Part shown: piece after piece, positions 57,198-64,000 of the stretch
Numbering within the stretch: the stretch's first letter is position 1
Layout: each line of letters begins with the position of its first letter
Source: Polyangiaceae bacterium
GTDB taxonomy: Bacteria > Myxococcota_A > Polyangia > Polyangiales > Polyangiaceae
DNA: 64,000 nucleotides
Assembly (NCBI GenBank): GCA_019637295.1
Contig: JAHBVX010000008.1
Span: 186,001-250,000 of the forward strand
Direction of reading: 5' to 3'
Program-made: the position numbers and the translations under genes
The notes under the pieces: model-generated
Told to the model about the DNA's origin: nothing
Seen by the model: the letters and a program-made list of their open reading frames with translations, nothing else
The model's database searches: none

Positions 57198-59990
57198 CTA
57201 GCGAGCGCAGCGGTGAACGCGCAGGTGCTCGACGCGCAGCACGGTGGGCTCGTCGTCCGTGAGGGCCCAGCTCGCGAGACGCAGCTTGACCCAGCGGTCG
57301 TGCCACTCCGCGAGCGGCAGATCGATCAGCGCGACGGAGGGCTCGTCCCGCCCGAGCTCGACGCGGGTGAGACGTGCCACGTCGCTGCCCTCGAGCACGC
57401 CGACGTCGAGCGCGGCCGTCGCGGAGCCGTTCGGCTGACGGAGCGTCGCGTCGAGCTTGACGCAATGTCCCTGCCGCCCACGCAAGGCCAACAGCACCTC
57501 GGTCGGGGGCGAGCCCCGCGGCTGAGGATGGATCTCCAGCGCTGCGCCCCGACGCTCGACGCGGCCCGAGGTGACCTCGACGTCTCCGCGCGTCACCAGC
57601 AATCCGAGGTCGGCCACGGTCGTGCAGGGCACGACGCGCGGCGCGCTGAAGTGCCCGTGGTTCGAAGTGGAACCCGCGGGCGCCGTCACGCCGAGCCGCA
57701 GCGCGACTCGGCGGTCGGCCCAGGGCTCCAGAGCGAGCTCGATTGGAGCGCCCTCCGCGCCGGGCGCAGCCTCGTGCAGCACGACCCGGGGGCGCTCGTG
57801 CCCATCGATCACGTGGGCCTCGACGCGCACGACCTCGGAGTCGTCACCCCGCACCGAGAGCGTCGTGCTCAGGCAGCTGCCGGCACAGGGCGCGAGGGGA
57901 TAGAACGCCTCGGCTAGCGGCAGCCCTGGAGGATTGGGCCGCATGGCGAGCCCGTGGTCCTCCAGCGAGGGCACGACCTGGCGCGGGTGCACCGCGCCGT
58001 CCCGAGTCGCCTGAACGAGATCGAGGGAGGGCTCGCACGACGGGCTCGCTCGCGTCGGTTCGTCCCCGGGGTTCAGCTCCACCAGCGAGTGGACACGAAT
58101 TCGCACGCTCCCCGGCGAGAGGCGACGCGGCTCGATGGTGAGCACGAGGCGGTCGGCCGTCTCCACGCGCCGCGCTTCGCGTCCGGCGACCCAGCGCCAC
58201 TCCGCCAGCTCCGCGACGACCGGCAACACCGACGAGACGCGGGCCCCGAGGCCGCCGAGCAGCGTCATGGCGGGGGACAGCGGGCGCTCGCCGTCGGAGA
58301 AGTGGAAGCGAACGAGTGGGGCGCCGCCGGCGAGGAGACGCAGATCACCGAGCTCGAGCGAGTACTCGATGCGGACTACGCCATCAGCGCGGATGCGTCG
58401 GCCGAGCGGGATCTCCACGCGCGCCGGAAGGGTGACTCGCTCATCGTCGCCGAAGTCAGCCGGGAGCGGTCGCCGTTCGATCGTGACGGGTCGCGCACGC
58501 AGCCTCGACGCGACGAGATCCGCGCCGATCAGACCCTCCGGCTCATACAGCTCGTGATGCGCCAGCATCACCTCCGTGAAGCCACCGTTCTGCCCGTCGA
58601 AGGCGATGATCTCGCGCACGGCTCGGGGACAGCGCGCGGCCCGCACGCGCTCGGCGATGGCGAGCTGCATGGGCCCGGACCAACCCAGGACCAGCTCCGC
58701 AGGGCCCGGCACGCCCGTCAGCGCGTGCAAGGCCTCCGCGCTCGCGGGCAGGCTCACGCAGCTGTCGGTCAGCTCCTCCCGGTGCGCCTGCACGTACCCG
58801 CGAATCGCCGCGAACTCCCCGCGATACTCGGGCGCGCTCGGGGCAAACAGCTGCTTGCCGAGCGCCAGCCAGCGGGTGGGTTGCCAGGCGCCTGGTCGAT
58901 CCGCGTGGCTCCCGAACCAGGCCAGCCCGAAGATGGTGACGAGCAGCGCGGCGCTGGCCGCGAGTGGCCGGTGCTCGCGCGCGGTGCGGCACGCGACCAG
59001 CACGAGCACCTGCGCCAGTGGAACCAGGCCAGCGTACAGATGCTCGGCGTCGCTCCGCAGTACGGCGCGGTACGCGAGCGGGAGCGCACCGGCGAGCCAG
59101 ATGCCGACGACCGGCTGCAGCCGCAGGCGCGCGCTGGCAGCGGCGAGCAACGTGGCCACGAGGACGAACGCCAACGCGGCGCTCGGATCGTAGCCACTGG
59201 GCGCGAGCACCATCGCGCTGCCGTATGCGCGCGTGATCGCCAGCGAGCCGGTGATGAGCCCGAGGTAGCTACCCCCCACCCACCACAGCACGAGCGCGAG
59301 CGCCGCCTGTCCGATGCCGATCCCGAGCAGCGACTCGGCGAGGCGAACGAGCGCGGCTCGGCCCCGGCGCAGCACGAGCAGTTCGTACGCGCCCATGCAA
59401 CACACGCTGACCGCGCTGAGCACGCCCGTGTCGAACGACAACGCGAAGCCCAACGTGACGAGCAGGCCGACGAACGCGGCTCGGCGCCAGGGTGCGCCGC
59501 GCGCGTCACCGTCCAGCGCGTAGGCCACCAGGACCGCCACGGGCAGCACGGCGCGAAAGGTGCGTACGTCATCGTGCAGCGCGAATAGGCTCAGCCCCGC
59601 GAGCAGCAGCGCGCGCCGGCGCTTTCCCAGCGGTTGACTGAACGCCACGCCAGCGCAAGTCGCGAGCGATAGCAGCGGGAAGATCAGGTGCAGGCCCGCC
59701 ACGGTGCGCGCGCCGCTGAAGGGTGCGCCGAGGGTGGGCAGCGCTGCCAGCGCCTGCCACAGCGGCCCAATCGGGTACGACAGCTCGCGCCCGACCCAGC
59801 GGCCCTCGCGGGCCGCCCAGGGCAACATCAGCTCCCAGCCGTAGTCCCAGCGCCGCAGCTCGAGCATCCAGTCGTCGAACGCGAGCCACCACCAGGCCGA
59901 GTTGGCGACGATGGTGGCGGCGAAGTAGCACAGCACCGCCAGGCTGGCGCGTCCGGGGCTGCCGAGTCTGGTCCTCAGATCGCGTTGCAT
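57198..59990 (-). CDS. large polytopic membrane protein, GT-C-like (paralogue B)
   Basis: A 930-residue protein from the ATG at 59990. The first half has about ten membrane segments. An early extracytoplasmic loop reads 'FDDWMLELRRWDYGWELMLP' and 'LSYPIGPLWQALA', with acidic residues and a conserved Pro-x-Gly-Pro-Leu-Trp-Gln. This pattern resembles GT-C lipid-sugar glycosyltransferases but is not proven. The soluble C-terminal half (residues of about 420-930) is beta-rich with shared motifs 'AEWRWVAGRE', 'LSPGSVRIRVHSL' and 'FYPLAPCAGSCL'. It is a clear paralogue of the upstream gene, whose 3' end overlaps its start by 16 bases. Family and substrate unknown. Confidence 0.72.
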   Translation of the reverse strand: MQRDLRTRLGSPGRASLAVLCYFAATIVANSAWWWLAFDDWMLELRRWDYGWELMLPWAAREGRWVGRELSYPIGPLWQALAALPTLGAPFSGARTVAGLHLIFPLLSLATCAGVAFSQPLGKRRRALLLAGLSLFALHDDVRTFRAVLPVAVLVAYALDGDARGAPWRRAAFVGLLVTLGFALSFDTGVLSAVSVCCMGAYELLVLRRGRAALVRLAESLLGIGIGQAALALVLWWVGGSYLGLITGSLAITRAYGSAMVLAPSGYDPSAALAFVLVATLLAAASARLRLQPVVGIWLAGALPLAYRAVLRSDAEHLYAGLVPLAQVLVLVACRTAREHRPLAASAALLVTIFGLAWFGSHADRPGAWQPTRWLALGKQLFAPSAPEYRGEFAAIRGYVQAHREELTDSCVSLPASAEALHALTGVPGPAELVLGWSGPMQLAIAERVRAARCPRAVREIIAFDGQNGGFTEVMLAHHELYEPEGLIGADLVASRLRARPVTIERRPLPADFGDDERVTLPARVEIPLGRRIRADGVVRIEYSLELGDLRLLAGGAPLVRFHFSDGERPLSPAMTLLGGLGARVSSVLPVVAELAEWRWVAGREARRVETADRLVLTIEPRRLSPGSVRIRVHSLVELNPGDEPTRASPSCEPSLDLVQATRDGAVHPRQVVPSLEDHGLAMRPNPPGLPLAEAFYPLAPCAGSCLSTTLSVRGDDSEVVRVEAHVIDGHERPRVVLHEAAPGAEGAPIELALEPWADRRVALRLGVTAPAGSTSNHGHFSAPRVVPCTTVADLGLLVTRGDVEVTSGRVERRGAALEIHPQPRGSPPTEVLLALRGRQGHCVKLDATLRQPNGSATAALDVGVLEGSDVARLTRVELGRDEPSVALIDLPLAEWHDRWVKLRLASWALTDDEPTVLRVEHLRVHRCAR

Positions 59991-62851
59991 GCGTCCATCC
60001 GGAGGTTGCCCAGCTCCAGCCGGACGCCGGCCGGAGCGTCCACGGGCGTGCTGACCACCGACAGCACGACGTGCCGGCGCAGCCAGTCGTGCAGCGAATA
60101 CACCAGCCGCTCGGGGGCAGCGCTGCCGGACATCCGCCGCCGATCGAGGCGATGTCGGCGCCCGTCGACGGACACGTGAAGCGCGAGGTCCACCGTCGCC
60201 TCGGGACCATCGAGCACGCTGGCGTCGAACGCCAGACAGGTGTCGGCGCTGACGTACAGCGGGTAGTGCAGCTCGGCGTCCCCGCGCAGTCGCACGTCGC
60301 GCCCTGGCGCCTCGCTCTCGCCCCTCACCAGCTGCGCCTGCCCTTGCCGCAACCGCTCGGCGATGAGCGCACGATTCGAGCAGCGAGCCATGCGTGGAAG
60401 TCCGACGAACAGGAAGTCGCTGCTGGGATCGTCCCGGGTCTCGCTGCCCAACCGCAGCAGGATTTCGCGATCGACCCAAGGCTCGAGCGGCACCTCCAGC
60501 TTCAGGGGCGGCTGACCGGGCAGCACCTCGTCGCGCCGAAGCCGCGGCCGCGCCCTGCCGTCGATGACGTGCACGTCGACGAGCGCTCCGTCGCCGGACT
60601 CGGTGGGCATCTCGATGCCCAGCTCCAGGAGCAGGCACGCGCCAGCGCACGGACGGAGCGGGAAGAACACCTCCGCGGGCTTCTCGGGCTTGGGCGTGGG
60701 GTGGAGCAGGAACCGCTCCGCGGTGGGGCGCAGCGCGACGCCGCGCGCCATCGCCCGCCCGCTGGCGATCTCGTCCAGCAGGTCGAGGTCGGGCTGGCAG
60801 CTCTCGCGCGGCGCGCTCACGACGGCGCTCGCGGGTCGCCAGCGCGCCAGGCCGTGGACGGTGAACGACACGCTCTTCGGCGACAAGACACCGCGGGGAG
60901 CGAAGCGAAGCCGCAGGCTGTCCGCGCGCCGCGGCTGTCCGACGTCCCGACTCGCGAGCCAGCGCCACTCCGCGAAGGTCGGGTCGAGCGCCAGCGTCGA
61001 CTGCGCGCGCGTCCCCACCTCGAGGTCGCTCCAGGGTGCTTCCTCGTCGACCGCGACGCCGGACTGTTCGAAGCGGTAGTGAATCTCCGGGGCCGCGCCG
61101 AGCACCCGCGAGAGCCGCGCTGCATGCAGCGTGTGATCGAGCCACAAGAAGTCCGCGCCCTCGAGCGACCGGCCCAGGGGCACGACCACCTCACCGGGGA
61201 CGCTGATGGACAGCGTGCGCCCCAAGAGCTCGCTCGACAGCGGCTCGATCTCGGGCGCGACCTGCTCGCGGCGCAGCGCCAAGACGACGGTGGCGGGGCC
61301 GATGCGAAGCGCGGGCTCGTACAGTCGGTTGATGGCGAACAGGTCCTCGCCCAAGAACCAGTTGGGGCGATCCGGGCGATCGAAGCTGCCCAGTTGATAC
61401 ACGAACCACGGGCACGCGGCGCGCGCGATCGAATCCCCGAGCGCGCGCTGCTGTCTGCTGTTCCAGCGCAGACCCAGGCTCGTGGGACCCGGCATGTCCG
61501 CGAGCGGGTGGGCGGCGGCGAGCCCCGGAGAGAAGGCCACACAGCGGGGGGGGGCCTGCTCGCGCTGTCGCCGCACCCAGTCGACAGCCCGAGTGAGGTC
61601 GGTCTCGAACCCCTGCTGCGCGGCGAGCTTCCCCTCTGCGACGCGCGCTGCGCGGAGAAAGACGTCCGGCGCGAGCCACACGTTCTCCCGGTGGGTGCCG
61701 AACCAGCCGAGCATGAAGACCATCGCGCACAGCCCTGCCGCGGCGCGAAGCGCCACTCCTTCCACGTCTCGGCGCGCGGCCATCACGACCAGCACGCCGG
61801 CCAAGGGCATGACGCCCAGGAAGACGTGTCCGGGGTTCGGTTGCGGCAGAGCGAAGGCGGCGAGCGGCAAGGCGCCAGCGATCCAGACGAGCTCGAGGCT
61901 CCGTCGCTCGCGTGAGGCTCCCGCGACCAGCGCGATCACGCACGCCACCAGCAGGAACGCCGCGATCGTCGTGCTGTCCACCTCCGCGGTGCGAGCGAGG
62001 TTCACCGAGTAGGCCGCGGCGATCTGGCGTTGCTCGCGCAAGTAAGCCAGTGGGCTCGCCCCCAGCGCCCAGGACACGAGCGCCAACGCGGTGAGGCACG
62101 CGGCTTGAGCCGCGACGTAGCGGCCCAGCCGCAGCCACGCCAGCCGGGGCTGGCGCCGCCGGTGCGCGCGCACCGCCAGCTCGACGCCAGCCATCACGAC
62201 CGCCGCGACGCAAGCCAGCACGAGTCGATCGAACGAGAGTAGGAGGCCCAACGTCGCGAGCGAAGCCGCGACGAAAGCGTCGCGCCACGTCGGCTCTCGG
62301 TCATCCCGCGCGCTCGGCAAGTAGGCGAGCACGTGGGCGAGTGAGAGCACCGGACGGACGGTGGCCGCGCCTGCGCCGTACGCGAGCAGCGCGAGCGTCG
62401 AGGCCACCCACACACTGAGCAGGCGGCTCCGGATCGCGATCGACGCGATGACCAGCGCGGCGATGACGCCCAAGAGCTGGGTGAGGGCCTGCATGCCAGC
62501 GATGGCTCGGCCGGCGTCCAGGGGACCGGGCAGCGCCCCGAGCCACGCGAGCCCCTGCCACAGCGGCCCCATCGGGAAGTGAAAATCCACCCCGCTGATC
62601 TCCCCCTTCATCGCGCGCCAGGGCAGCTCGAGCTGCCAGGTGTAGTCCACGGGATTCCACTCGAACTCGCGAGCATCCCAGGTGACGCGTCGGACGTAGG
62701 CGCCCACCCCGATGCTCGCGAGCAGGTAAGCGCCGAGCGCCACGAGCGCCCAGCGAGCGCCGGGCCCGGGCTCCACGCTTGTCGGCTTGCCGTCGTCGCG
62801 GCTAGAACCGAGGCGGTGAGTGCTGCGCGGGCTCGCGATGCCATCCGTCAT
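59975..62851 (-). CDS. large polytopic membrane protein, GT-C-like (paralogue A)
   Basis: A 958-residue protein from the ATG at 62851, with GGAG 9 bases upstream. It begins with a cytoplasmic tail, then a membrane segment 'WALVALGAYLLASIGVGAYV', a loop 'NPVDYTWQLELPW' and 'FHFPMGPLWQGLAWLG', matching paralogue B. About ten membrane segments follow; 'LLSFDRLVLA' parallels 'ALSFDTGVLS' in B. The soluble half has 'AEWRWLASRD', 'LSPKSVSFTVHGL' and 'FFPLRPCAGACLLL'. The pair arose by tandem duplication. The gene overlaps B by 16 bases, so both are translated together. Glycosyl transfer is inference from topology and loop acids only. Confidence 0.74.
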   Translation of the reverse strand: MTDGIASPRSTHRLGSSRDDGKPTSVEPGPGARWALVALGAYLLASIGVGAYVRRVTWDAREFEWNPVDYTWQLELPWRAMKGEISGVDFHFPMGPLWQGLAWLGALPGPLDAGRAIAGMQALTQLLGVIAALVIASIAIRSRLLSVWVASTLALLAYGAGAATVRPVLSLAHVLAYLPSARDDREPTWRDAFVAASLATLGLLLSFDRLVLACVAAVVMAGVELAVRAHRRRQPRLAWLRLGRYVAAQAACLTALALVSWALGASPLAYLREQRQIAAAYSVNLARTAEVDSTTIAAFLLVACVIALVAGASRERRSLELVWIAGALPLAAFALPQPNPGHVFLGVMPLAGVLVVMAARRDVEGVALRAAAGLCAMVFMLGWFGTHRENVWLAPDVFLRAARVAEGKLAAQQGFETDLTRAVDWVRRQREQAPPRCVAFSPGLAAAHPLADMPGPTSLGLRWNSRQQRALGDSIARAACPWFVYQLGSFDRPDRPNWFLGEDLFAINRLYEPALRIGPATVVLALRREQVAPEIEPLSSELLGRTLSISVPGEVVVPLGRSLEGADFLWLDHTLHAARLSRVLGAAPEIHYRFEQSGVAVDEEAPWSDLEVGTRAQSTLALDPTFAEWRWLASRDVGQPRRADSLRLRFAPRGVLSPKSVSFTVHGLARWRPASAVVSAPRESCQPDLDLLDEIASGRAMARGVALRPTAERFLLHPTPKPEKPAEVFFPLRPCAGACLLLELGIEMPTESGDGALVDVHVIDGRARPRLRRDEVLPGQPPLKLEVPLEPWVDREILLRLGSETRDDPSSDFLFVGLPRMARCSNRALIAERLRQGQAQLVRGESEAPGRDVRLRGDAELHYPLYVSADTCLAFDASVLDGPEATVDLALHVSVDGRRHRLDRRRMSGSAAPERLVYSLHDWLRRHVVLSVVSTPVDAPAGVRLELGNLRMDACNAI

Positions 62852-62854
62852 GCC

Positions 62855-63484
62855 ATGTCGCTCCGCGTCGGCGACAAGCCGGCGATTGGCGCGTACGCGA
62901 TCGACTTTTGGTCCATGGTGCGTCGCATTCGGGCGATCGAGCGCTGCGTGAGCCAGCGAGACCCCATCTTGTTCGTGGGTGACGACGATCTCGCGTCGCT
63001 CGCTCTTCACTTCTTAGGGTACAAGAATTTGACGGTGCTCGATCTGGATGTCGAGCTATTGGCGGTGATCGAGCGCGCCTCCGGCGGCCGAGTCCGGTCC
63101 CTGGAGCACGATCTGCGCTCGGTCTATCGGGGGCGCCTGCCCAAGGTCGCGCGCGACCACGCTCTGTTCGTCAGCGATCCCCCGTATGGACCGGATGGGC
63201 TCAGGGCCTTCTGTGGGGTCGGTATGGCCGCCCTCGGGGTCGGAGGGCACGGCTTGCTCGCCTGTCCGGTGGAGCGTGCTCCGGTGACTCGCGTCGGCGA
63301 TCCGGACGAGCTCGCCGCGCTGCTGCAGGCTTTCGTACTCGAGAGCGGGGGCGTGCTCCTGGGCGTGCACGAGCGCGCGGCTCGCTCCTACCACGGCACG
63401 GTCTCGAACTTCTGGGTCATCAAGAAGCTCACGCGACGGCGTCCGCGCTTCGACTTGCTGAAGGGCCCGCATGCGTTCTACTGA
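62855..63484 (+). CDS. BpsA-like aminopropyltransferase / methyltransferase-fold protein
   Basis: A 209-residue protein. The core matches bis-aminopropyl-agmatine/spermidine synthase (BpsA) enzymes that build branched polyamines: 'ILFVGDDDLASLALHFLG', 'LTVLDLDVELLAVIERA', 'LEHDLRSVYRGRLP' and 'FVSDPPYGPDGLRAF'. The Rossmann-like fold binds decarboxylated SAM. The family's N-terminal winged-helix region is absent, and the enzyme is short. Start: the ATG at 62855 leaves only 3 bases to the divergent start at 62851; a GTG at 62816 would overlap it by 36 bases. Its stop overlaps the PaaK-like gene by 14 bases. The real substrate could differ. Confidence 0.7.
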   Translation: MSLRVGDKPAIGAYAIDFWSMVRRIRAIERCVSQRDPILFVGDDDLASLALHFLGYKNLTVLDLDVELLAVIERASGGRVRSLEHDLRSVYRGRLPKVARDHALFVSDPPYGPDGLRAFCGVGMAALGVGGHGLLACPVERAPVTRVGDPDELAALLQAFVLESGGVLLGVHERAARSYHGTVSNFWVIKKLTRRRPRFDLLKGPHAFY

Positions 63485-64000
63485 CGCGCGTCGCGGCGAG
63501 CTCTTGGGTCCGGATCCACACGCCGCGTCGGCAGCCGAGCTGCTTCGAGCGTACGGTGACGGCGCGCTCAGGGTCTTCCCGCAGCTCATGGCCGTTCCCT
63601 GGCTGCCCAAGCCTCTGCTCGACGCGCTGGTGAGGCGTCGCCGCGCGCGCCTCGTGCGCCGCGCCTTCGCCGACGTGCCCTACTATCGCGCGCTGTATCG
63701 CGGCGCCGGCTTCGACGAACGGCGCGTCGCGTCCGCCGAGTCCTTCGCCCAGCTTCCTCTGCTGACCAAGGGGGCGCTCAAGAGCGACGGCTCAGCCATG
63801 CTCAGTCGGCGGGCACCCTCGGCGAGTCGGCTGCTCGAGCGGCGCTCGAGCGGGTCGACGGGCTCGCCGGTTCGCGTGTTCTTCGATCCGCTGATGGAGC
63901 TCCCTCGCCGGGCTCAGGAGCTGCGAGTGCTCGCAGCCCACGGGGTGCGCCCCTGGCACACCCAGCTCGTGCTCGACGCGCCGGCACACATGGCGCCGAG
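63471..64000 (+). CDS. phenylacetate-CoA ligase/CapK-like adenylating enzyme, 3' end outside window
   Basis: The frame opens with an ATG at 63471, 14 bases inside the preceding gene, and stays open to the right edge (176 residues). The protein matches the start of PaaK/CapK-type AMP-forming enzymes: 'FADVPYYRALYRGAGF', 'FAQLPLLTKGALK', and the phosphate loop 'RRSSGSTGSPVRVFFDP'. These activate an acid for transfer, often in surface polysaccharide or secondary metabolite pathways. The overlap with the BpsA-like gene indicates coupled expression. The catalytic C-terminus lies beyond the window. Confidence 0.8.
   Translation, partial: MRSTDARRGELLGPDPHAASAAELLRAYGDGALRVFPQLMAVPWLPKPLLDALVRRRRARLVRRAFADVPYYRALYRGAGFDERRVASAESFAQLPLLTKGALKSDGSAMLSRRAPSASRLLERRSSGSTGSPVRVFFDPLMELPRRAQELRVLAAHGVRPWHTQLVLDAPAHMAP

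Noticed and set aside
57954-59588. A 544-residue plus-strand frame opposite membrane paralogue B
   Set aside because: It is Arg/Ala/Gln-rich without structure, while the minus strand encodes membrane segments conserved with its paralogue.

Overview
The window is about 64 kb of very GC-rich, densely coding bacterial DNA. No gap between genes exceeds roughly 220 bases. It looks chromosomal and most likely comes from a myxobacterium of the Sorangium/Polyangium kind. The basis is two proteins ending in a MYXO-CTERM-like tail (Cys, one membrane segment, Arg cluster), an alkyl-DHAP synthase for ether lipids, a Ser/Thr kinase with FHA and PEGA neighbours, several lipoproteins with long Gly/Ser/Ala linkers, and GlgE. 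The species call is inference; no rRNA or tRNA gene was seen. I found no insertion sequence, prophage, integrase or CRISPR array.

Layout. 0-8 kb: the 3' part of a TPR protein, queD, a small beta-rich protein followed 3 bases later by an adenine-type DNA methyltransferase, a membrane-anchored unknown, and alkyl-DHAP synthase. 7-18 kb: mostly minus-strand envelope genes (Gly-linker lipoproteins, a SpoIID-domain MYXO-CTERM protein, a lipoprotein with SPTKE repeats, a Tat-exported aldo/keto reductase with two iron-sulfur motifs, a lipoprotein with four near-identical 41-residue Cys repeats, a Sel1 lipoprotein), plus tesB and a saccharopine-dehydrogenase-like reductase. 17-31 kb: a beta-barrel protein with a clear terminator, an SGNH hydrolase, a VapBC-type module with an apparently leaderless promoter, ferredoxin-NADP reductase, a Uma2-like nuclease with a coiled-coil tail, divergent fbp/fbaB, a di-iron protein, a collagen-like protein and an SDR. 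31-40 kb: glgE, a Nudix hydrolase, a 1293-residue Cys-rich/calcium-repeat MYXO-CTERM protein, then an OmpA protein with related repeats. 40-57 kb: a GMC oxidoreductase pair, recQ, glgX, an exported DODA-type dioxygenase, a TPR-PEGA/kinase/FHA cassette, a di-haem lipoprotein overlapping glgB, and TerB-like genes. 57-64 kb: two large paralogous membrane proteins, a BpsA-like aminopropyltransferase and the start of a PaaK-like ligase.

How it fits together. Glycogen/alpha-glucan metabolism is spread through the window: glgE (maltosyl transfer), glgX (debranching) and glgB (branching), with gluconeogenic fbp and fbaB. A second theme is the outer surface: many exported lipoproteins, repeat-rich adhesin-like or calcium-binding proteins, and OmpA. 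The least explained parts are the paralogous membrane-protein pair with its neighbours, the repeat lipoproteins, and the small-protein/methyltransferase pair.
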